A stretch of DNA of 64,000 bases from an uncultured Curtobacterium sp. (GTDB taxonomy: Bacteria > Actinomycetota > Actinomycetes > Actinomycetales > Microbacteriaceae). The DNA lies in the NCBI GenBank assembly GCA_913778205.1, contig CAJYUW010000031.1, positions 124,001 to 188,000 of the forward strand. The letters run 5' to 3'. The translations under genes and the position numbers were made by a program. This document shows, piece after piece, positions 27,595 to 36,544 of this stretch; the stretch's first letter is position 1, and every line of letters begins with the position of its first letter. Below the pieces are notes generated by a model that was not told where the DNA came from, did not search any database, and saw only the letters and a program-made list of their open reading frames with translations.

Positions 27595-29247
27595 ATGACC
27601 GATTCCGTGTACGACATCACACCAGCCGACGACCCCGTCCACGGTTGGCACCCCGGGGCGCCCGGCAACGAGGTGGGCGGTGGGCGCCGCGCCGCGCGTC
27701 TGGCGGCGGCCGCAGCCGCCGCCCAGCCGACGTCGCCGTTCGTCGAGGCGCCGGTCGCGCAGCAGCCCGCCGCTTCCCCGGTCTACGACCTGACCGACGA
27801 GGCCGCCTGGGGCATGCCGGCCGACGCGGCACCGGTGTGGGACACCCCCGCCGCCCTGGTGTCGTCCGCCGTCTGGCCGGCACCCACCGGTGACCCGGTC
27901 GCCGTCCCCGTCGCCCAGCCGCAGGCCGCGCCCGCGACCCCGCCGGCGGCCGTGCCGCCGTCGACCGCGTCCTACGGGTACCCGGACCAGGCGACCCGAC
28001 AGCTGCCGGTCGTGACCGGCGGGGTCCCCACGGGCCTCCCGGCCGGACCCGCGTCCGTCGGACGCGAGGAGATCAACTTCACCCGCCACGCGCGCGAGGT
28101 GGCCGACCCCGACCTCATCACCGCGCTCGCGCAGGTGGTCTACCAGGGCGCCTCCGACCTGCACGTCACCGCCGACGCGCCGCCGACGGTGCGCGTCGAC
28201 GGGTCGCTGCGTCCAGCGGTGCCGGGAGGCCCGTGGTCGCGTGCCAAGGTCATCGCGGCGCTCAAGACCATGCTGTCGCCGGAACAGGCCGGTCAGTTCG
28301 ACCACGAGCAGGAACTCGACTTCGCGTACTCGCTCTCACCCGAGTTCCGCTTCCGCGTGAACTTCTACCAGCAGCGCGGCAACTGGGGCGCGGCGTTCCG
28401 CATCATCCCGACGAAGATCAAGACGCTCAAGCAGCTCGGCATCCCCGAGCACGTCGGCGAGTTCGCGAAGCTCCCGCGCGGTCTCGTGCTCGTCACCGGG
28501 CCCACCGGGTCCGGCAAGTCCACCACCCTCGCCGCACTCATCGACCTCGTCAACGAGACCCGGGCCGACCACATCGTCACGGTCGAGGACCCGATCGAGT
28601 TCATGCACGACCACAAGAAGGCGATCATCAACCAGCGCGAGGTCGGTGCCGACACGCACTCCTTCGCGGCGGCGCTGAAGCACGTGCTCCGGCAGGACCC
28701 CGACGTCATCCTCATCGGCGAGCTCCGGGACCTCGAGACCATCTCCGTCGCCCTCACCGCTGCCGAGACCGGACACCTCGTCTTCGCGACCCTGCACACG
28801 CAGAGCGCACCGGGCACCATCGACCGTGTCATCGACGTCTTCCCCCCGCACCAGCAGGGGCAGATCCGGACGCAGCTCGCCTCCACGCTCGAGGGCGTCG
28901 TCTGCCAGACGCTCGTGCCGAAGGCGAACGGGACCGGCCGCGTCGTCGCCACCGAGATCATGAAGACCACCCCGGCGATCGGGAACCTCATCCGCGAGGG
29001 CAAGACCTACCAGATCACCTCGGCCATGCAGGCCGGTCGCGACACCGGCATGCACACCATGGACCAGGACCTCGCCGAGCTCGTGAACGTCGGCACCATC
29101 ACCCGTCGGGCCGCCATGGAGAAGGTCCACGACCACGACGGCTTCGACCGGCTCGTGCAGCGCGTCGAGTCGCCGTCCGACTCCTCGGCCGCCGCGATCG
29201 CCGCGTCCGAGATCGACTTCGGCGACAAGTACTCCGGAGGCCACTGA
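27595..29247 (+). CDS. pilT: Pilus retraction ATPase PilT with long N-terminal extension
   Basis: A 550-residue protein. About 155 N-terminal residues are Ala/Pro-rich and disordered. The rest is a standard PilT: ITALAQVVYQGASDLHVTA, Walker A GPTGSGKST (~302), the Asp box EDPIEFMHDHKKAIINQREVG, Walker B ILIGELRDLET, the His box TGHLVFATLHTQSAPGTIDRVIDVFP, and the retraction-associated AIGNLIREGK. It depolymerises pili for twitching or DNA uptake. Usual PilT length is ~350-400, so the extension is unusual; a small direct repeat of SPVYDLTDEA/DSVYDITPAD wording is visible in it. It lies 17 bases after pilB and overlaps pilC. Confidence 0.95.
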   Translation: MTDSVYDITPADDPVHGWHPGAPGNEVGGGRRAARLAAAAAAAQPTSPFVEAPVAQQPAASPVYDLTDEAAWGMPADAAPVWDTPAALVSSAVWPAPTGDPVAVPVAQPQAAPATPPAAVPPSTASYGYPDQATRQLPVVTGGVPTGLPAGPASVGREEINFTRHAREVADPDLITALAQVVYQGASDLHVTADAPPTVRVDGSLRPAVPGGPWSRAKVIAALKTMLSPEQAGQFDHEQELDFAYSLSPEFRFRVNFYQQRGNWGAAFRIIPTKIKTLKQLGIPEHVGEFAKLPRGLVLVTGPTGSGKSTTLAALIDLVNETRADHIVTVEDPIEFMHDHKKAIINQREVGADTHSFAAALKHVLRQDPDVILIGELRDLETISVALTAAETGHLVFATLHTQSAPGTIDRVIDVFPPHQQGQIRTQLASTLEGVVCQTLVPKANGTGRVVATEIMKTTPAIGNLIREGKTYQITSAMQAGRDTGMHTMDQDLAELVNVGTITRRAAMEKVHDHDGFDRLVQRVESPSDSSAAAIAASEIDFGDKYSGGH

Positions 29248-30476
29248 TGTCACTCGCGTTCGACTACCGCGGCCGGGACGGCAGCGGGAAGCTGGTGAAG
29301 GGGCGGTTGGACGCTGCGTCCGAGGGGGCCGCGACCTCGCGCCTGCGGTCCATGGGCATCGCACCGATCGCTGTGAGCGAGGCACGAGCGGGCACCGGAC
29401 TGCAGGCGGAGATCAAGATCCCCGGGTTCGAGAAGGGTGTGAAGCTCAAGGACCTCGCGATCATGTGTCGGCAGGCGTCGACCATGCTGACGTCGGGTCT
29501 GTCGCTCCTCAAGGCGCTGTCGATCCTGGCCGAACAGACCGAGAGCAAGAAGCTCAAGGAGATCCTCGCGAAGGTCCGCGACGAGGTCGAGCAGGGCGTC
29601 TCGCTGTCCGACTCCGTCGCGAAGTACCCGGTGGACTTCCCCCCGATCATGATCAACATGATCCGGGCGGGCGAGGCCGGCGGCTTCCTGGACAAGGCGA
29701 TGGACTCGATCGCGACGAACTTCGAGAAGGAGCACAAGCTCCGCGCGACCATCAAGTCGGCGATGACCTACCCGGTGGTCGTGCTCGTGATGTCGCTCGT
29801 CAGCGTCGTCGTGATGCTCGTGTTCATCGTGCCGATCTTCTCGAAGATGTTCGCCGGCCTCGGCAGCAAGCTGCCCTGGCCGACCCAGGCCCTCGTCGTG
29901 CTGTCGCACGCGATGGTGTGGATCGCGCCGGTCCTCGTAGTCGTGTCGGTCGTCGTGTGGCTGTGGTACCGCGTGAACAAGAACACCGATCGGGTGCGCG
30001 GGTTCCTCGACCCGATCAAGCTGCGATTGCCGATCTTCGGGCAGCTCAACCGCAAGATCGTGATCGCTCGCTTCGCGCGGAACTTCTCGAACATGATCGG
30101 TGCCGGCGTGCCCATTCTGCAGGCTTTGCAGATCGTCGGTCAGGTGTCGAACAACTTCGTGGTGCAGAAAGCGCTGGAGCGGGTTGCGGAATCGGTTCGG
30201 AAAGGTGAATCGATCAATGCGCCCCTGCAGCGCGAGAACGTCTTCCCGCAGATGGTGTCGCAAATGGTCGCGGTCGGCGAGGACGCCGGTTCGATGGAGA
30301 TCATGCTCGAGAAGATCGCCGTGTTCTACGACGATGAGGTCGAGGCGACCACGGAGGCGCTGACATCCCTGATCGAGCCACTGCTCATCGCCTTCCTGGG
30401 CGTGGTGGTCGGCGGCATGATCGTCGCGCTGTACCTGCCGATCTTCGACATCACGAGTGCCATTCAGCATTCGTGA
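29247..30476 (+). CDS. pilC: Pilus platform protein PilC
   Basis: A 409-residue inner-membrane platform protein with two T2SF/PilC domains (FCRQ-like MCRQASTMLTSGLSLLKAL in the first; FARNFSNMIGAGVPILQALQ in the second) and three transmembrane segments (VVVLVMSLVSVVVMLVFIV, WIAPVLVVVSVVVWLWY, LIAFLGVVVGGMIVALYLP). It connects the ATPases to the growing pilus. The ATG overlaps the pilT stop (TGATG). From about 30088 onward the codon choice shifts towards A/T-ending codons, unlike the first two-thirds. A terminator follows the stop. Confidence 0.95.
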   Translation: MSLAFDYRGRDGSGKLVKGRLDAASEGAATSRLRSMGIAPIAVSEARAGTGLQAEIKIPGFEKGVKLKDLAIMCRQASTMLTSGLSLLKALSILAEQTESKKLKEILAKVRDEVEQGVSLSDSVAKYPVDFPPIMINMIRAGEAGGFLDKAMDSIATNFEKEHKLRATIKSAMTYPVVVLVMSLVSVVVMLVFIVPIFSKMFAGLGSKLPWPTQALVVLSHAMVWIAPVLVVVSVVVWLWYRVNKNTDRVRGFLDPIKLRLPIFGQLNRKIVIARFARNFSNMIGAGVPILQALQIVGQVSNNFVVQKALERVAESVRKGESINAPLQRENVFPQMVSQMVAVGEDAGSMEIMLEKIAVFYDDEVEATTEALTSLIEPLLIAFLGVVVGGMIVALYLPIFDITSAIQHS

Positions 30477-30513
30477 TGGACGGCCCCGGAAAGGGGGACG
30501 AATCGACGTGGAG

Positions 30514-30536
30514 CGCCCCCGGACTGGGGGCGTTTT
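30514..30536 (+). terminator. Intrinsic terminator between pilC and the pilins
   Basis: Stem CGCCCCC-GGACT-GGGGGCG followed by TTTT. This is one of the few hairpins in the window with a U-run. It separates the pilBTC block from the pilin block, so the pilins probably have their own promoter within 30537-30640. Confidence 0.8.
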
Positions 30537-30655
30537 GCGTGCGGAACACCCCCGTTCTCGGGATGACGGCGGTGAATGTGCCCCGAATACGCTCGTCCTG
30601 GCAGCGCGAGCGCGGCCCGACATCATCCCGAATCAAACCAAGAGGAATGACAACA

Positions 30656-31111
30656 ATGTACTTCCGAATCATGGGCAAGCTGAATGCTCGCCGCAATGCC
30701 ATCACCGCCGACAACGAGAAGGGCTTCACCCTGATCGAACTCCTCGTCGTCGTGATCATCATCGGCATCCTCGCCGCGATCGCCATCCCGGTGTACCTCG
30801 GCGTGCAGAACAACGCGAAGAACTCCGCGACGCAGTCCGACGTCACCAACCTGAAGACCGCCATCGTCAGCCTGCAGACGAACCAGGGCTCGCTCCCGGC
30901 GAAGTGGAGCGGGACCGTCACCTCGGCGAGCGGATTCGCCACCGGGTACGCCGACGCCGGCGCGACCTTCAGCTCGAACACCTCGTCCCTCAACTACGGC
31001 CCCGCGGCGAACGGCAGTGACTTCTGCATCATCGGTGTCAGCGCCGGTGGCGGGACGTACTACGCGACGTCGACGAGCGGTGTGTCCAGCACCAAGTGCA
31101 CCATCGCCTGA
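30656..31111 (+). CDS. pilA: Type IV prepilin (major-pilin-like), copy 1
   Basis: A 151-residue prepilin with a 23-residue basic leader ending in KG, then the mature N-terminus FTLIELLVVVIIIGILAAIA, with Glu at mature position 5. The leader is cleaved by the prepilin peptidase encoded at 35689. The C-terminal globular part is Ser/Thr/Gly-rich with two cysteines (DFCIIG and TKCTIA) that can form the usual D-loop disulfide. The ATG has AGAGGA nine bases upstream. Eight bases separate it from the second pilin gene, and the two N-terminal halves are nearly identical, so they arose by duplication. Confidence 0.93.
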   Translation: MYFRIMGKLNARRNAITADNEKGFTLIELLVVVIIIGILAAIAIPVYLGVQNNAKNSATQSDVTNLKTAIVSLQTNQGSLPAKWSGTVTSASGFATGYADAGATFSSNTSSLNYGPAANGSDFCIIGVSAGGGTYYATSTSGVSSTKCTIA

Positions 31112-31119
31112 GCCGCGAG

Positions 31120-31596
31120 ATGATCACGACGACACCGGCGGTGCTCCGAGGCGGACTCGTCCGCGCGGAGCTGCCGAAGGAAGACGAGACAGGGTTCACC
31201 CTGATCGAGCTCCTCGTCGTCGTGATCATCATCGGGATCCTGGCCGCGATCGCCATCCCGGTGTACCTCGGCGCGCAGAACAGCGCGAAGAACTCTTCGA
31301 CGCAGTCTGACGTCGGGAACCTCAAGACGGCCGTCGTGAGCGTGCAGACGACGAAGGGACAGCTCCCGGCGACGAGCCAGAGCTGGACCGCGGTGCCGAC
31401 GGCGGGCAGCGACCCCGATTGGTCGGCAGCGGGGATGACCCGATCCGGCTCGACGAAGACGCTGTACTACCAGTACATCAGCGGGACGGCGTTCTGCGTC
31501 GGAGCGTTCAGCGCCACGGGGACCGCCTACTACGCCACCGAGGCCGGAGCGGTGACGTCGGTCAAGCCCGCTCAGTGCACCGTCATCACATCCTGA
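31120..31596 (+). CDS. Type IV prepilin, copy 2
   Basis: A 158-residue prepilin with a 25-residue leader ending TG, then FTLIELLVVVIIIGILAAIA and IPVYLGAQNSAKNSSTQSDV, almost the same as copy 1 over ~60 residues. The C-terminal domain diverges (SWTAVPTAGSDPDWSAAG, YYQYISGTAFCVGAF) but keeps the paired cysteines. It could be a second major pilin, an alternate subunit or an abundant minor pilin. The start at 31120 follows a weak GCGAG; the gene is tightly coupled to copy 1. Confidence 0.92.
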   Translation: MITTTPAVLRGGLVRAELPKEDETGFTLIELLVVVIIIGILAAIAIPVYLGAQNSAKNSSTQSDVGNLKTAVVSVQTTKGQLPATSQSWTAVPTAGSDPDWSAAGMTRSGSTKTLYYQYISGTAFCVGAFSATGTAYYATEAGAVTSVKPAQCTVITS

Positions 31597-31665
31597 CACC
31601 CCATCCGGGCGGGCTCACTCGCCCGGATGGGTGTCCGACCACTCGATCCTGACCGGGAGGTGATC

Positions 31666-33114
31666 ATGATCCGACGCATCGCCGCGGTGCTCCGCCCGAC
31701 GGAGCCCGCTGACCGCGACGCCGGCTTCACGATCATCGAGGTCATGGTCGCCATGATGGTGTTCGCGATCATGTCGATCGGCATCGCCTACGGCATCGTG
31801 AACGCCCTCACCCTCAGCCAGAACAGCCGGAGCCGGACGACCGCGGTCTCCCTCGCATCGCAGGACATCGACGGGCTGCGGCAGACGGCGTCGGCGTCGT
31901 CCGGCGGGATCCAGCAGGTCACGAGCCTGCCGGCGAACCCCGGCGACGCCCTTCCGACGAAGACCGTGGGCGGCGTGGTCTACACGATCTCCCGTGACGT
32001 GAACTGGGTCGACAGCACGGGCGCGACGAATGCCTGCGGATCGGCGTCCGGCGGCTACCTCGCCTACAAGAGCGTCGTCGAGACGGTCTCCTGGAAGAGT
32101 CGCAACCAGACGTACTCGACCACGATGACGTCGGCCATCGCGCCGTCGAGCGCGGTCACCTCGCCCGGCAACGGATCGATCACCATCTCCGTCAAGACCG
32201 CCGCAGGGACCGGCAACGCCGGGGTCGCGATCACGATCGCGCCGGTGGCGGGCGGGACCGGCGCTGCACTCACGGTGCAGCCCGATGTCACGAACGCGCA
32301 GGGCTGCGCTGTCGCCGTGAACGTCAAGCCGGGCGACTACACCGTCACGGCGACGGAAGCCGGGGGCATCGACACGAACCAGAAGCAACCGGCGCAGCAG
32401 TCGCCGGTGACCGCGCTCGCGGGGGCGAGTGCGTACGTGCCCTTCGTGTACGACCAGGCCGCGACCATGACCCTGCAGTACGCGGCGACCTACAACGCAA
32501 CCCTGCCGCAGTCGATGCCGACGACGCTGTCCTCGACCGGCGGCGGACAGGACGTCATCACGCCGTGGGCAGACAGCCCGACCGTGACGTCAGCCACGAA
32601 GACCGCCGTCAGTGTCTTCCCCTTCGGCAACTACTCCGTGTTCGCCGGGGCGTACAACTCGTCGCCCGGAGCAACGAGTTGCCTCAGCCCGAACCCGGGC
32701 GCGTGGAGCTCCCCGAACGCGCAGCAGCAGGTCGGGGTCGCGCCCTCGCAGGTCGGGACGTCGCCCGGCCAGCCCGCGTCGGTGTCTCCCGTGCAGGTGA
32801 TGGCCGGGGTCGTGCAGGTCGGCGGGATGAACAACAGCACGTACATCGTGGCGACGACCTCGACGACCCCCGGCGCCGGCGATCCCGGCTGCACTGCGGG
32901 GTACTCCATCAAGTTCCCGACGAGTTCGTCGGGATCGCAGACGCTCGCACTGCCGTTCGGGACGTGGAAGATCTCGTTCTACTCGAGCCTCACCGGAGCC
33001 GTCCTCTCGGTGTTGAGCGGTGCGTCCGTGAAGAACGTGACGCCGGGCACTGCGAGCGGGAACGTGCTCACGGGCTTCACGGTGGTCGTCGACCCGAGAG
33101 GACAGACGAAGTGA
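31666..33114 (+). CDS. PilV-like minor prepilin with Ig/carboxypeptidase-regulatory-like insert
   Basis: A 482-residue protein. The prepilin signal reads ADRDAG then FTIIEVMVAMMVFAIMSIGI, which matches the PilV/GspI class. The long C-terminal part contains Thr/Val/Gly-rich beta domains, including ISVKTAAGTGNAGVAITIAPVAGG ... VNVKPGDYTVTATEAGG (split here), the pattern of a carboxypeptidase-regulatory/SpaA-like fold. Most PilV proteins are under 200 residues, so this one probably displays extra domains at the pilus tip. The ATG at 31666 follows GGGAGG. Its stop overlaps the next gene (GTGA). Confidence 0.85.
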   Translation: MIRRIAAVLRPTEPADRDAGFTIIEVMVAMMVFAIMSIGIAYGIVNALTLSQNSRSRTTAVSLASQDIDGLRQTASASSGGIQQVTSLPANPGDALPTKTVGGVVYTISRDVNWVDSTGATNACGSASGGYLAYKSVVETVSWKSRNQTYSTTMTSAIAPSSAVTSPGNGSITISVKTAAGTGNAGVAITIAPVAGGTGAALTVQPDVTNAQGCAVAVNVKPGDYTVTATEAGGIDTNQKQPAQQSPVTALAGASAYVPFVYDQAATMTLQYAATYNATLPQSMPTTLSSTGGGQDVITPWADSPTVTSATKTAVSVFPFGNYSVFAGAYNSSPGATSCLSPNPGAWSSPNAQQQVGVAPSQVGTSPGQPASVSPVQVMAGVVQVGGMNNSTYIVATTSTTPGAGDPGCTAGYSIKFPTSSSGSQTLALPFGTWKISFYSSLTGAVLSVLSGASVKNVTPGTASGNVLTGFTVVVDPRGQTK

Positions 33115-33809
33115 TCCGCCGCCTCGTGGTCCGTGCGGAGGCCGACCACGGCCTCACACTCATCGAGCTGCTCGTCGCCATGAGCCTCGCGACGATCATC
33201 ATCATCACGGTCGGCGGGTTCTTCGCCGCGACCGTCAAGGCCACGCAGACCGACCAGGTCAGCGAGTCCGGCATGCGGCAAGCGTCGAACGTGATGAACG
33301 CCGTCTCGCAGTACGTGCACGCAGCGACCGTGCTGCCCTTGCCGGACGGGACCTACCAGGCCGCGATCCAGCGTGCGACGGCCACGGACCTCGCGTTCTA
33401 CGCCTACGTGAACCTGTCCGGGTCGACGAGCCAGCGCCCGACCCAGGTCGAGTTCGTCCGCGACGCGTCGAGCGGGCTCCTCCTCGAGAAGCAGTGGGAC
33501 GGCGTGGCCGACCAGAACGGCTTCTACACGTTCCCTGCGCTGAGCTCGGCACCGACCCGGACGCTCACGCTCGGCGGTCCGATCGCGTCCCCGACCGTGG
33601 ACGGCCGTCCCCTGTTCGAGTACCTCGACGGTTCCGGAGCGGTGCTGTCGTCGGCGTCCACCACACCGGCGGGCGTCCGCGCGGTCCGGATCAACATCGA
33701 AGCGGGCTCGATCGCCGGCGGTCGGCCGGGCAACACCACCCTGCAGAACACGCTGTACCTGTTCAACGTCGGGTACGCGACCACCTCGACGGCAGGACCG
33801 ACGCCATGA
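33111..33809 (+). CDS. PilW/PulJ-like minor prepilin
   Basis: A 232-residue prepilin with a short leader ending DHG, followed by LTLIELLVAMSLATIIIITVGGFFAA. Leu at mature +1 instead of Phe, and the length, are in line with PilW/GspJ-type minor pilins that prime pilus assembly. The body is beta-rich without obvious repeats. The GTG start overlaps the previous stop, and its own stop overlaps the next gene (ATGA), so the minor pilins are translated as a chain. Confidence 0.85.
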   Translation: MIRRLVVRAEADHGLTLIELLVAMSLATIIIITVGGFFAATVKATQTDQVSESGMRQASNVMNAVSQYVHAATVLPLPDGTYQAAIQRATATDLAFYAYVNLSGSTSQRPTQVEFVRDASSGLLLEKQWDGVADQNGFYTFPALSSAPTRTLTLGGPIASPTVDGRPLFEYLDGSGAVLSSASTTPAGVRAVRINIEAGSIAGGRPGNTTLQNTLYLFNVGYATTSTAGPTP

Positions 33810-35692
33810 TCCTCCGACTCCGGGACGCGCTCAGACGCGCGGACGCCGACGACCGCGGCGTCGTCCTCGCGAACGTCATCATCTTCGGGACCGTGATGAT
33901 GATGATCGTCGCCGGGCTCCTCGTGCTCTCGACCTCGGGCGCGATCAAGTCATCGACCGACCGCGACTACCAGAACGCGGCCGCAGCCGCGTACGCCGGG
34001 CTCGCGGACTACCAGTCCAAGATCTCGAACGACAACGGCTACGCCGTCTACGGGACCACCACGAACGCCCAGTTCAGCTCTGCCGCGAACGCGGTGTTCC
34101 AGGGACTCGGCCCGAACGGCGTCACGAACCCTGCCTTCGTCGGCTGGGTCGGTGTCCCGAAGACGGGTGATCAATGGTTCCGGTACGAGGTGGACAACTC
34201 GCAGTACGCGGCGCAGGGCATCCTCCGCGTCCGGGTGACGGGGAAGAGCGGCGCGACGACGCGGTCACTCGTGGCCAACCTCAAGGGCGACGGGTTCATC
34301 AACTACCTCTACTTCACCAACTACGAGTCGGCGCAGCCCGCGGTCACGGGGGCAGCATGCACCTCCAACTACCAGTGGCAGACCGGTGTGTCGAACACCT
34401 GCGGGTACGTCCAGTTCGCTGCGCGGGACGTCCTCAACGGGCCGATCCGCACGAACGACACCTTCACGTCCTGCGGCGCGACCTTCAACGGCTCGGTCGA
34501 GGACCACGACGGCACCGTCAACCGTCCGGGCGGCTGTGCGGCATCGACGTTCAACGGCGGCGCCCCCGCAGCGACCGCCTACCTCGGGCTTCCTGCGCTG
34601 AACTCCAACATGTCCCAGGAAGCCCGGACGGACCTCCCCGCGACGGTTCCTCGTCCCGGGTGCTTGTACACCGGACCGACGACCATCGTCTTCAACGCCG
34701 ACGGAACGATGACCGTGAAGTCCCCGTGGTCGCGTGCCACGCAGTACACCGTGTCCGCGACCGGCGCGAGCGTGGCGTCGGACACCGCGAAGGCGGCCTC
34801 GCTCTGCGGGTCCATCAGCGCGTTGCAGAGTTCCGCGGGCGCGACGATCCCGACCCTGCCGTCGAACCTCGTCTTCGTGCAGGACGTCCCACAGACCAAC
34901 GTCCCGAGCAACGTGAACTACTGGGGCAGCTCGTTCCCGAGCGCCTACACGAACACCTACTGCGCCACGAAGGTCACCGTGTCCGGGGGGTCGGCGACGA
35001 CGTCCGCGAGCAGCACGTACAGCAACGGTCAGGGCTACCCGGCCGCGGGGGAGTGGATCAGCGGGGGCTCGTACTCCGTGTGGACCGGGTACAACTGGGC
35101 CACCTACTGGCGCACCGGATCCACGTCGGACACGTACGGGTGTTCCGACGGCGACGTCTTCGTCAGTGGCAAGTTCTCCGGTGCCATGACGATCGCGGCT
35201 GCGGGGACCGTCTGGCTGACCGGCAGCGTCACCTACGTCAACCCCAACAACGACGTCCTCGGGCTCGTCGGCCAGGACGCGGTCGAGGTCTGGAACCCGG
35301 CCAGATGCGGGTCGTTCTCCGGCACGGCGTGCACGAGTCCCGCGCTGCTGCGCCGCGTCGGCGGTGAGAACTTCGAGGTGGACGCGGGCATCGCGAGCAA
35401 CGCCGGCACGTTCTGGAACCAGAACTACGACATCGGCCAGCCCCTCGGCACGCTCACGGTCAAGGGGTCGATCGCGCAGAACTGGCGCGGCATCGTGGCC
35501 ACCGGCGGTGGGACGATCGCGTCCGGTTTCGCGAAGAACTACGTGTACGACAGCCGATTCCTGACGACAGCTCCGCCGAAGTTCCTGCAACCGGTCTCGA
35601 CGTCCTACGGCGTCACCACCCAGGTCGAGGTGCAGCCGGCCTACCTCGCCAGTGGACTGTGTGCGAAGACACCCGCGGGAGTCTGCCGATGA
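33806..35692 (+). CDS. PilX-like large minor pilin or tip protein
   Basis: A 628-residue protein beginning with a hydrophobic segment (VVLANVIIFGTVMMMIVAGLLVLSTSGAI, residues ~19-47) similar to PilX/GspK proteins, which often lack a perfect prepilin cleavage site. The rest is a large extracytoplasmic domain rich in Ser, Thr, Asn, Gly and Tyr, with many cysteines in pairs (AACTSNY, NTCGYV, TSCGAT, GGCAAS, PGCLY, SLCGS, YCATK, YGCSDG, ARCGS, TACTS) that probably form disulfides. It is much longer than typical PilX, so it is a candidate tip adhesin. It is coupled by ATGA overlaps on both sides. Confidence 0.75.
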   Translation: MILRLRDALRRADADDRGVVLANVIIFGTVMMMIVAGLLVLSTSGAIKSSTDRDYQNAAAAAYAGLADYQSKISNDNGYAVYGTTTNAQFSSAANAVFQGLGPNGVTNPAFVGWVGVPKTGDQWFRYEVDNSQYAAQGILRVRVTGKSGATTRSLVANLKGDGFINYLYFTNYESAQPAVTGAACTSNYQWQTGVSNTCGYVQFAARDVLNGPIRTNDTFTSCGATFNGSVEDHDGTVNRPGGCAASTFNGGAPAATAYLGLPALNSNMSQEARTDLPATVPRPGCLYTGPTTIVFNADGTMTVKSPWSRATQYTVSATGASVASDTAKAASLCGSISALQSSAGATIPTLPSNLVFVQDVPQTNVPSNVNYWGSSFPSAYTNTYCATKVTVSGGSATTSASSTYSNGQGYPAAGEWISGGSYSVWTGYNWATYWRTGSTSDTYGCSDGDVFVSGKFSGAMTIAAAGTVWLTGSVTYVNPNNDVLGLVGQDAVEVWNPARCGSFSGTACTSPALLRRVGGENFEVDAGIASNAGTFWNQNYDIGQPLGTLTVKGSIAQNWRGIVATGGGTIASGFAKNYVYDSRFLTTAPPKFLQPVSTSYGVTTQVEVQPAYLASGLCAKTPAGVCR

Positions 35693-36516
35693 ACATCCTC
35701 TCCCCGATGCCCGTCCTCGTCACCGCCGCCGCGGTCTTCGGGCTCTTGATCGGGTCGTTCCTCAACGTCGTCGTGTACCGGGTGCCGGCGGGACTCTCCG
35801 TCGTCCGCCCCGCGAGCGCGTGTCCGAACTGCTCGACGCCGATCCGCGCGCGCGACAACGTGCCCGTGTTCTCGTGGATCGCGCTCGGTGCGCGATGCCG
35901 CGACTGCGGGACGGGCATCTCGGCACGCTACCCGGTGGTCGAGGCGGTGACGGGCCTGCTGTTCGCCCTCGTGGTCTGGGCGGCCGCTGGCGTGGTGCCC
36001 GGCACTGGCCTCGGGCACGTCGTCCTCACCATCGCGCTGCTCTGGCTGATGGCGATCAGCGTCGCCTTGGCGTTGATCGATCTCGACGTCCACCGACTGC
36101 CCAACGCGATCACCTACCCCTCCGCAGTGGTCCTCTCGGTCCTCCTGCTGGTCGCCTCTGCCCTCACCGGTGACTGGGGAGCGATGCTCCGGGGACTCAT
36201 CGGGGCGATCGGCCTGGGGACGGCGTACCTGATCCTCGCCGTCGCGGTACCCGGTGGCATGGGTCTCGGCGACGTGAAGCTCGCCGTCGTCCTCGGACTC
36301 GTCCTGGCGTACCTCGGATGGGGACCCCTCGCAGTGGGAGCTTTCAGCGCGTTCCTCGTGGGCGGTATGTTCGCCGTCGCCCTGGTGATCGTCGGACGTG
36401 CTCGCTGGCGTGGAGGTGTTCCGTTCGGACCCGCCATGTTGGTCGGCGCATGGCTCGGCGTGTTCTTCGGCACACCGCTCTGGTCCGCCTACACCGGCTC
36501 CCTCGGCCTCGCGTGA
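35689..36516 (+). CDS. pilD: Prepilin peptidase (A24 aspartic protease/N-methyltransferase)
   Basis: A 275-residue polytopic membrane enzyme that cleaves prepilin leaders and methylates the new N-terminus. The N-terminal methyltransferase domain has the zinc-binding pairs C45-x2-C48 and C70-x2-C73 and the GSFLNVVVYRVP signature. The A24 catalytic aspartates are D131 in ALALIDLDVHRLPN and D195 in GGMGLGDVKL. About seven transmembrane helices are present. It lies within the pilus cluster, overlapping the large minor-pilin gene (ATGA). Confidence 0.96.
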   Translation: MNILSPMPVLVTAAAVFGLLIGSFLNVVVYRVPAGLSVVRPASACPNCSTPIRARDNVPVFSWIALGARCRDCGTGISARYPVVEAVTGLLFALVVWAAAGVVPGTGLGHVVLTIALLWLMAISVALALIDLDVHRLPNAITYPSAVVLSVLLLVASALTGDWGAMLRGLIGAIGLGTAYLILAVAVPGGMGLGDVKLAVVLGLVLAYLGWGPLAVGAFSAFLVGGMFAVALVIVGRARWRGGVPFGPAMLVGAWLGVFFGTPLWSAYTGSLGLA

Positions 36517-36544
36517 TCCTTCCCCCACACCGAAAGCAGACAGC

